A stretch of DNA of 64,000 nucleotides from Caenorhabditis remanei (lineage: Eukaryota; Nematoda; Chromadorea; Rhabditida; Rhabditidae), in the NCBI RefSeq assembly GCF_010183535.1, contig NC_071330.1:4197717-4261716 (forward strand), given 5' to 3'. The translations under genes were made by a program, and so were the position numbers. The notes beneath the pieces are model-generated. The model was given only the letters and a program-made list of their open reading frames with translations, did no database searches and was not told where the DNA came from. How positions within the stretch are numbered: the first letter of the stretch is position 1; every line of letters begins with the position of its first letter. Of this stretch, positions 58,101 through 64,000 are shown piece after piece.

Positions 58101-61100
58101 AGAAGTAGGTCTCGTCATCGAAACTCCAAATCAATCCGAAGACCCAACCACTCCTGATCCAAACACAATCAAGTGCGGAAATGGATTCTGCCATCTCAAC
58201 CTTGGAGAAGTGTGTGTTGGAGGTGCCACATGTGCTTGTCGTCCAGGAGAATCCAGAGATAATGAGAAGGAGAAGTGTGTGCCAACGACATCGATTCCAT
58301 TGGTTGTTAGAGTAATGGAGTATGATGGAGAGCCAATTCAGTATAGAACCGACTACTCCAAACCAGATACTCCAGCTCATGTGGAGATTGTGGATGCTGT
58401 TAAGAAGGTAAGGAGTGTATAACTTAAGATTTAGAGTAGCTAAAAAAAAGTTGTCAACAAAAATGAAGCTCATAAAATTTGCTATATTTTTGTAGTTGGC
58501 AACTTTTTAGTAGGACCGCCCACTTTTAAGATATGCGTCTTTAAAGATCTTAAGGCATTGTGTGTGCGCTCACCCGGCTATTATCTTTAAAGACACATAA
58601 CTCAAAAGTGGGTGGAGCTATCAAAAAGTTGTAAACTTCAAAATTAAAGGTTTGGATTTGACCTACGCAACAATATAAAATTTAAAATGTTACGAGATAA
58701 ACGGGGGTGCAAAGAAGTATTTTGTGTTCTTAACTTTTAAAGACGCATATGTCAAAAACTAAAAGAGCTATCAAAAACTTGTCAATCACAAAAATAAAGC
58801 CCCAAAAAATTTTTTTTTTTTTTAGAAATTGACAACTTTTCTATAGCTTTCCTAGTTCAATAGTTAAAAACAAGATAAGTCAAACACGCCATAAGCGAGC
58901 CATAAGCGTTTTTAAGTCACGATATCTCAATATCCAAAAGTGCTATCAAAAATTTTTCAATTACAAAAATTAAACTTGAAAAATTTACTATATTTTTGTG
59001 GTTGACAACTTTTTGGTAGCTGTTTTGAAAGCAGAGATATAGTCGGGAGAACGTTTGTTTCAAAGGTGCACACCTCGAAATGTGAAACTCGTATCAAAAA
59101 GTTTTTACTACTAAAAGGAAGGTTCGACCTTGTCTGAGAGTAAAAAACAAATTTTTCTATTCCAGAGCGTTGGCAAAATCATCGGCAAGACCGAATTCGC
59201 TCCTCGCTTCGTCACCACCGACGTCAACTACATCACCAATCCAAAGGTCCAAAACAGTGACTGGGATAAGGGACTTCTCGGAAACGTCACCATCCATCTG
59301 GCTGGAAAAGAAGAAGTCGACAAGTGCAGAGTCTACGAGCAATTCTCAGAAATTGTCAGAGAGATGGGAGGACGTGTGGACAGAATCAAGTTGTCAGATG
59401 ACGCAGATCTTGATCCATGCAGAAAAGAAGACGTGAAGAAGGGAATCCCATGTGGAAACACATTCTGCTCCATTGAACTCGGCGAGGAATGTATTGCTGG
59501 AAGAATCTGTGGATGTCCAAAGGGACAGAAGAGAAAGGACGCAAGCAGTCCGTGTCGTGCTGTGGAATCATGGAATCTTCCTCTCTATGTTGTACGTGAT
59601 GGTCATGAGAAGATCACTTACTCACCATCACTCTCCAACCCATTGAACGACGAGCATAAGAGTTTGGTATCGAGATTCGAGTCTGGAATCGGACAGAGTT
59701 ATGATAAGACCCCACTGAAGAGCGCTTTCGTGACAGCTGAAGTGAATGAGATCGAGAATCCAGAGAGCAGAAAGAAGTCTTGGGACACTGGAATTCTGTA
59801 CAACTTCACTTCGCATTTCGTGAAAGGAAGTGTCGCCGAGCCGGCTAGTGTTTTCAATGATCTCATTGATTACATTCAGAAGAGAAATAACTTTGAGGTG
59901 AGTGGGCTTAGCTGGGTTTCATAGGTTCATATGCTGCCGTCGCGACCGCTCCGCATCACAGTCGAAAAATTTCAAACGCCCTTAGGAAGTCAATTCGTTG
60001 AAACCTAGTTTAGACTCTGCCATAGATTCATAGAAACCGTCTTTCGCATAGTCGTCAGGTGTGGATTTACGAGAGAGCTCCGTAAATCGACCCACTATCA
60101 AATTGTTCCGATAACTGTGGTCTCGATCTTGAAAATGGTCCAAAAACTAGTTTTTGACTTGAAAAACACCTCGAAGTACCTTAAAATTCTATAAAACCAC
60201 AAATTTCACACTGGAAACTGCTAAAACCCGTTTTTGAAAAAATGAGCCAGATGGCGCAGTGAGATTTTGGAGAACGTGAAAAAAATGTTCCCGGTGGGGA
60301 TAACCGGGTTCGAGTCCACACTGGGGTAAAACTTTTTTGTTTCTATGTTCAAGTATAAAAAGTAGAAAATAACGTGTTTCAAAATGCTTCCTAGTAATTT
60401 CGACGGTTTTCGACCGTTTTCGACAGCGGCCTGGACAATTTTCTGGAGAAAAATTGTGCCAGTTCACCCAAAAAAAGAACTTTCAGCGGCCTAGAAACTG
60501 AAAAAGTTCGGCCATCAGCTTAAGTCTGAGGAGCTGGCTTTAGCTGGCACATTTTTTAAAGAAACCCCCAAAAAATAACGTTTGAGCTGCTCACTTACAT
60601 TTTTCTTCAAGTTTGGCGTAACTGGTTCATACCGCCCATCTCAACCCTACCCCCCATATCAAACCTTTTCTTTCTCCAGGTCGGAACATCCAAGCTGTTC
60701 ATCTCCCCCGAACAACTCAACCCATTCTCCGCTTGCTATCACTCTGACTGCCATCCAGATGCCATTTGCAAAGAGGTCGGAAAGGGATACGAGTGCTCTT
60801 GTCCAGACGGTTTCCGTGACTTGAACCCATCCCGCCCGGGTAGAAACTGCTTGTCGTACCGTGGAGTCAACGAGTGTGAGAAGCCAGAGCTCAACGAGTG
60901 CTCACCACACGCTCGTTGCATTGATCTCGATTATTTGTATAAGTGAGTTGATCTACTTGATCTACCAGAAGTTTTCGTTGCGAGACCCAGTTTTTCAATT
61001 TACAGATGCGAATGCATCCGTCCATACGTCAACTCAGCTGTCGGAGACGCTCTTCCAGGATCTGTGTGCTCCATTGACTACTGCCAAGATGTCAACTACT

Positions 61101-63488
61101 GCCCACTCAACTCCACTTGTGTCAATGTTGATGAGCAGGTATTTTTCATATTGGTTATTTTATGGTTAGTGGCAATCGCGCTCTACCGAAATATGTTTTC
61201 AATAGAGCGCGTTTGCTATGGTGACGGATAATGTGCACACACTCTAGATTTGCAAACTTACACTCCTACAGTAATATAGATATTTCCTTACTAACCCCTC
61301 GAATAGTTTTGAGAACTCTCGACTCTACACCCTTTAATAAAAGACTTATGATGGACAGGCTCGATGCGACTGCAAACCAGGATTCGTGGATCTCCGTAAG
61401 TCTGGACACTTGTCGGAGGCTGGATTGGGAGATGCTATCTGTTTGAAACAATTCGATATCGACGAGTGTGCATTGGGACTTCATAACTGTTCGGCTGCCG
61501 CCACTTGTATTGATAAGAAGATTGGATACGACTGCAAGTGTCAAGAGGGGTAAGGAGGCGTTGGGAATTTCAGAGCTCAGAATTTTTTTTCTATTTTTTG
61601 TATTGCTGTGAGGCCAAACCTTGCCGCCATGACTTTAATATTTCTCCATACGCTGAATTCTGGTGGAACAAAAAGTAGACATACAAACACGTGTCCACTA
61701 AATTTTGAAAGGCGTAAACCGAAACCTTACTGAATACAACAACGGTCAAATTCATAATATTATCATTAGAGCGCGCCTGACGAAGCTTTTGAATATTGAT
61801 GTGTAGCAAGAACCCAATCATGATTTGCCATGCGCCTTGAAAGGTCGCGGCGAGACCCAATTTTCATTAAACCTAGTTATGGACATACTTTTCTGAAAGC
61901 CCCTGAAGCGCCGAATTGCGATTTTTGGAAAAATATAATGTATACTGGTTTTAAGATGAGTGAAAAACACTTTTTCAAAATTTTGACAAACACGACTAAT
62001 GCGCTCGTGGCACAAAAAGTAGGCAGACAGACATGCATTAGCGCTCACAAAATTTTGAAGCACGTATACCAAAACCTTAGGGAAAACAACAACGGTCAAA
62101 TTCCTAAATATTATCATTAGAGCGCACCTGCCTAAGCTTTTGACTATTGTTAGGTAGAAAAAACTCAATCATGACCTACCATGCGCCTTTAAACTTGCGA
62201 GGTCGCGGCGAGACCCAAATTACGTCAAACAAACTCATTTTATACTTTTCTGAAAGCCCTTGATGTGATAAACTTGGAAATGCAACTTTTGGTCCAAGAT
62301 AAACAATTTACACAGGTTTTAAGATACTGTAAAACCTGTAATAGAGGCGTACCCGCTAGCAAGAGTTTGGAGCATCCTATCTCGGCTGTCTTTAAAATTT
62401 TTTAAATTGTTTTAACTGAAGAAATATTAAGCTATTTTTTGTCAGTTAGCATCTTTCTGATATTTCCTTTTTGAACCGAGATATACCGCTGCGAACAGGA
62501 ACCGCAGGTGCTCTTCTATTACAGGTTTTACGGTATGCTAAAAACTCACTACTTTTTCAAAATTTCGTGAAAAATGACTCACCAACGCTCCTATAACACT
62601 TCACCTCTGATGTCCCATTTTCCAGATACGAAGACGGAAACCCATCCCTCCCCGGACGTATCTGCGCCGCCTCTCTCTGTGGTCTGTGCAACGGACATGG
62701 AGACTGTATCCATGACGCACTATCCACCAACATCACCTGCGCGTGTCTCGATGGATACACCGGAGAATTCTGTGAAACTGCTCCATCCACTCTTCCACTC
62801 CTTCTCATGCTTGCTTTGGCTCTTCTCTTCCTTCTTCTCACTCTTTGCTGCTGTCTCGTGTTTTGTTCCAAATGGAGATGCTTCGGTGCCCTTGGCAGAA
62901 GTGAGGGATCGGCTAGTGGTCAGGAAATACTTGGATCCGATTATTACACGATACCACGTGCTAAACTAGCAAGACCACTTTACGGAGAGGATATGGGAGA
63001 TGATCATGCGGGAGCACTTGCCGCTTATTTGGATGATGGCGCTTCGATCTCATCGGATGGAAGTATTGAGGAGATTGAGAGAAGAGTCACGACTGATGTG
63101 ACGACAAGAGAAGTTAGAACGACGACAGTCAGGGATGAGAGTGGAAATGTTATTAGTCAGAGTCAGGTAGGTTCCACAGGCTTCATCCAAGGCACATGTC
63201 ATGGTTTCAAATCCTCATTTCCAGACGGTATCTCATGGCAACCCCCATGAAACAGACACGGAGCAATATGGAATGATCTCTTCCGATCATTACAAAACAT
63301 CAGCTTCCGAGGCAATGGATGCAGCGATGTCTGCATCTGCATCAGGGGGAGCTTATCATCATAGTTCCGGTGGAGCCGCTGCGATGAGCTCTGCCAGCAG
63401 ATCCGCCTACAATCAGGGATACGCCTCGGATTCCGAGGATTCAGATGCCGGACATGCAGTTTATGATAGGACAACGAGAACTAATCAG
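43195..63488 (+). CDS. mup-4: MUP-4, epidermal fibrous-organelle transmembrane receptor (3' end open)
   Basis: MUP-4 anchors epidermal intermediate filaments to the cuticle at apical hemidesmosomes and is needed for muscle-epidermis-cuticle attachment. Exons: 43195-43270, 44889-44944, 45942-46938, 47006-47023, 47720-48252, 48478-48964, 53747-54052, 54121-54270, 54321-54530, 54583-54669, 56327-56923, 56976-57260, 58103-58407, 59166-59897, 60680-60942, 61006-61138, 61359-61549, 62626-63166, 63225-63488. They keep phase and total 2077 codons; C. elegans MUP-4 is, from memory, 2104, so a short last exon is missing or undecided. In order: a signal peptide (MRWVLLVLLPLIASAA), an LDLa-like start, EGF repeats of the NEC...GYxCxC...PGRxC type, a vWA domain (about 436-610, DLVFLIDGSGSIG), more EGF repeats, two SEA-like domains (about 1290-1630), a further EGF block, a membrane helix (about 1863-1887) and a Ser/Ala/Gly-rich cytoplasmic tail. 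The acceptor at 58102 (attaaag) is unusually weak. MUA-3 is the related paralogue; size fits MUP-4. Confidence 0.9.
45238..45925. repeat. GAGGATTCTGAATC foldback family in mup-4 intron 2
   Basis: Repeated blocks 'agctgaa...gaggattctgaatc', 'ttttctaagt..aactcgccgagatacaa' and 'ctctgtatctcc..ccactgcgatc' alternate with the inverse gattcagaatcctcacgtct. The last arm ends only about 25 bp before the acceptor of exon 3. Further copies lie at about 47110-47310 (intron 4) and part near 42565-42600. Confidence 0.75.
49322..49806 (+). repeat. 5' LTR
   Basis: It starts tgtcgtgacaataatagccc and ends aaccgttgcaaca, 485 bp. It contains a tataaaatata element near 49395 and AATAAA at 49703-49708, plausible promoter and polyadenylation signals. 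A 68-codon ORF inside has no recognisable product. Confidence 0.93.
49807..49821 (+). other. Primer-binding site, tRNA-Gly type
   Basis: tggtgcatcgaccgg begins with no gap after the LTR. It complements the 3' end of a eukaryotic glycine tRNA (gatgca plus CCA) with about one mismatch in 15. The tRNA identity is from general knowledge of tRNA-Gly and was not searched. Confidence 0.7.
51092..52912 (+). CDS. Gag-like protein of the LTR element (DUF1759-type)
   Basis: Starting at the ATG in ccaaccATGGct (MANKNKKKSEKRN) the protein is 606 aa; the frame is open further upstream to 50903, so a longer start is possible. The N-terminus is basic. A Pro/Ser/Gln-rich middle follows, then a duplicated coiled-coil unit (SATANRAIKNLQDHMQ and SATTDRAIKNLQENMQ). 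The C-terminal third resembles BEL/Pao Gag: VPVFDGEPADYSMFMQLFN, LLSGKVKSML, and a LERQYNREKDTKQGLIHQL-type segment. No CCHC zinc knuckle is present. It ends in an Asp/Ser tail (SSDSNSSSD) 66 bp before the 3' LTR. It would supply capsid function only; replication enzymes must come from elsewhere. Confidence 0.85.
   Translation: MANKNKKKSEKRNPVTMKTIKWSCTRELTRTRTLVSLANRALALERNTQNITVLDGYLAQLLNQLALIEGLPENAIDLLKSNKNLCAKNVFEANRAEISNHLAARGHDGLVNQLIALIGDVTTTVNNFRSGRVSATPGTPPPPPSNGLAPGSAQTTDGIAPNQDHPERRNPEQSVQTAIDQSDQLHQGSESNTGRHPPNSTKPCESNHSSDVSTHPPSNILNRGSSEASQDIAEFADDLAVRIGAIEHTQTLLLDSSATANRAIKNLQDHMQTSSATTDRAIKNLQENMQKLQDMMYEVFSRQSSWQNKPEKKQEETESATMSEATKPSSGQPDASDLGQLSPIPLENSSPLPPASTPKIDTVDSPIRRQNHSGSQDSSNPQITNSTVYTVMNTVPVFDGEPADYSMFMQLFNSMVHDNDDIPVTLKHALLMKLLSGKVKSMLRSVSLSEEDYHALRDSLERQYNREKDTKQGLIHQLNKFSFSEDSYEDMEQDLNTYCTIAYSLRSKGCTLNDSFFINSFIGKLPQQIMGTVFMKHHQKDRTFQELVGIAYRTISEKRALDQALKIKKGRIVTNEVYDDRSDNAKMTVGHNTALVSSSDSNSSSD
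52979..53463 (+). repeat. 3' LTR
   Basis: Same length as the 5' LTR and identical by eye. The AATAAA copy lies at 53360-53365. The sequence after it (atcagaatgtctg) shows no duplication of the 5' flank (gaggcgc). Confidence 0.93.
54817..56088 (-). mobile_element. hAT transposon remnant in mup-4 intron 10
   Basis: This 1272-bp element has ends tagggatgtt / aacatcccta and a perfect 8-bp duplication tttgtaac (54809-54816 and 56089-56096). Subterminal regions are dense in cttcgcct / aggcgaag motifs in both orientations. The interior keeps the C-terminal end of a hAT transposase on the minus strand. It is too short to encode a full transposase. Confidence 0.92.
55148..55492 (-). pseudogene. hAT transposase C-terminal (hATC dimerisation) fragment
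   Basis: The 114-codon frame contains the dimerisation motif: LKYWFSKKDDFPLISKIVFN, then FSTLSSETVCERAFSAVRRD and RQRLNPELIENIMIGF, the usual 'SS..ERxFS' and 'rL.pe..e' hATC pattern. The catalytic RNase H-like core and BED finger are absent. A further minus-strand frame at 55437-55634 may be another piece of the same gene in a different phase. Confidence 0.85.
57331..57508. repeat. CCGTAAAA MITE, partial copy (mup-4 intron 12)
   Basis: It shares taccgtaaaa, gcaagagtttggagca, a cagttagcaactttttga block and gagatataccgctgcgaaca with 62337-62533. The right terminal repeat is not clear. It is followed, to about 57800, by sequence related to the foldback at 12245-12627. Confidence 0.6.
58440..59120 (+). 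repeat. GTTGTCAACTAC array 3 (mup-4 intron 13)
   Basis: About five units of the family seen at 18470 and 22380 fill this intron: aaaaagttgtcaac, then cataaaatttgctat, tttttgtagttggcaacttt and a 'taaagacgcatat' linker. The orientation is the same as in the other arrays. Confidence 0.7.
60250..60340 (+). other. tRNA-like Pol III box element in mup-4 intron 14
   Basis: The A-box-like tggcgcagtgag (60252-60263) and B-box ggttcgagtcc (60307-60317) are followed by a T6 run at 60333-60338. Words around the boxes (ccgggttcga.tccac) match the unit at 5860-5946. A cloverleaf with paired acceptor and T stems cannot be drawn, so it is unlikely to be a functional tRNA. Confidence 0.5.
61172..61216. repeat. 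GCGCTCTA hairpin in mup-4 intron 16
   Basis: gcaatcgcgctctaccg and caatagagcgcgtttgc face each other, starting 33 nt after the 5' splice site. It belongs to the same hairpin family as 17618-17658. Confidence 0.75.
61660..62262 (+). repeat. Two direct copies of a GCGAGACCC-containing unit
   Basis: Copies at about 61660-61905 and 61998-62262 share, in order, caacaacggtcaaattc, tatcattagagcgc, agcttttga, catgcgcctt, gtcgcggcgagaccc and cttttctgaaagccc. The period is about 338 bp. They combine the GCGCTC and GCGAGACCC words seen separately elsewhere. Confidence 0.75.
62337..62533. mobile_element. CTGTAAAACCTGTAATAGAG MITE, copy 2 (mup-4 intron 17)
   Basis: This 197-bp element has terminal inverted repeats ctgtaaaacctgtaatagag and ttctattacaggttttacgg, with TA on both sides (62335-62336 and 62534-62535). 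It shares its interior with 41921-42126. It has no coding capacity. The TA duplication suggests mobilisation by a Tc1/mariner transposase. Confidence 0.8.
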
Positions 63489-64000
63489 GTGAGTCATTGG
63501 GATCTGGATGGACAGAGGCTGGTTCGCTACAGTACCCTTGAATCGCAAACTACAATATCTTACATCCTTCCTTTACCCAGGTCTTACGGTAGCTGAAGAT
63601 ACACTTACAGTACTTACAGTACCCCATAACGATAATTTCTTAGTTTTCATCAAAAAGCTGCAATTTTTCAGTGAGAAATTTCAATTTTATGACATTTTTA
63701 GTTAATTTCGGTCGAAAATTTCAAATTTTAGAGCTATTGTCAGCCATTTTTCAGCTTAAATCAACGATTTTGAGTTAGTTTTCATTGCAAATCGAACTTT
63801 TTTCATTTTTAAGCGATTTTTCTCGAAAAATGACTTTTTTAGCTAAAATTATTGTACCGACAGTACCTCTAATCTACAGTAACCGGTTCCTGTTGAGCCT
63901 GGCAGCTGTTTTTTTTTCCGAAACCCGGTATCAGTTTTATCTGACAGTATCTCTAACATCCGACATCCGGTCCTTCGGGTATACGGTACCCCTGTACCTA
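63489..64000 (+). other. mup-4 intron or 3' end, unresolved
   Basis: A good 5' splice site (CAG|gtgagt) ends the last recognised exon. The following 512 bp is mostly AT-rich. Acceptor-like cag sites at about 63580 and 63756 would each give only a few codons before a stop. The known protein length leaves room for about 27 more residues, so the last exon is probably just beyond the window. Confidence 0.5.

Noticed and set aside
1..64000. A new multi-gene biological system such as a defence or biosynthetic cluster
   Set aside because: All well-supported genes belong to known, functionally separate conserved families; the unusual content is mobile and foldback DNA.

Overview
This is nuclear DNA of a Caenorhabditis nematode. 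Five genes have small spliced exons (GT-AG, 3' sites of tttcag/ttccag type, many introns of 45-60 bp). Their products match clk-2 (TELO2), cls-1 (CLASP), a U2SURP/SR140 splicing factor, cgh-1 (DDX6/Dhh1) and mup-4. From memory, clk-2, cls-1 and cgh-1 lie together on C. elegans chromosome III (cosmid C07H6), and mup-4 is also on III. The density of GC-rich foldback repeats suggests a relative such as C. briggsae rather than C. elegans. That species call is an inference.

Layout. 1-4997 (+): clk-2, with about the first 80 codons missing at the left edge. 5144-18005 (-): cls-1, 17 exons, convergent with clk-2 with only 146 bp between the stop codons; its introns are crowded with repeats and hold a Tc1/mariner-superfamily transposon. 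18006-26214: 8.2 kb without genes, full of tandem and foldback repeats and nested hAT-like elements. 26215-30214 (-): U2SURP-like gene, 8 exons, 939 aa. 30215-32024: divergent promoter region shared with cgh-1 (32025-33578, +, 4 exons, 429 aa). 33579-43194: a long C/T-rich cgh-1 3' UTR, then about 8.6 kb of gene-free repeat-bearing DNA. 43195 to the right edge (+): mup-4, with 2077 codons assembled over 19 exons; its introns hold a Gag-only BEL/Pao-like LTR retrotransposon, a hAT element and several foldback families.

Function. The genes are core cellular factors: PIKK stability and checkpoint signalling (clk-2), microtubule rescue (cls-1), pre-mRNA splicing (U2SURP), mRNA repression and decay granules (cgh-1), plus one epidermal attachment receptor (mup-4). 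No shared pathway or operon is evident.

The most interesting content is mobile DNA. At least six foldback elements with CATACTTG/CAAGTATG ends are flanked by 8-bp target duplications, including two inserted side by side at one target and one nested inside another hAT-like element. A 485-bp-LTR retrotransposon that encodes only Gag has two LTRs that look identical and sits in sense orientation inside mup-4. I see no convincing new multi-gene system. All exon structures were read by eye and depend on phase-consistent splice sites.
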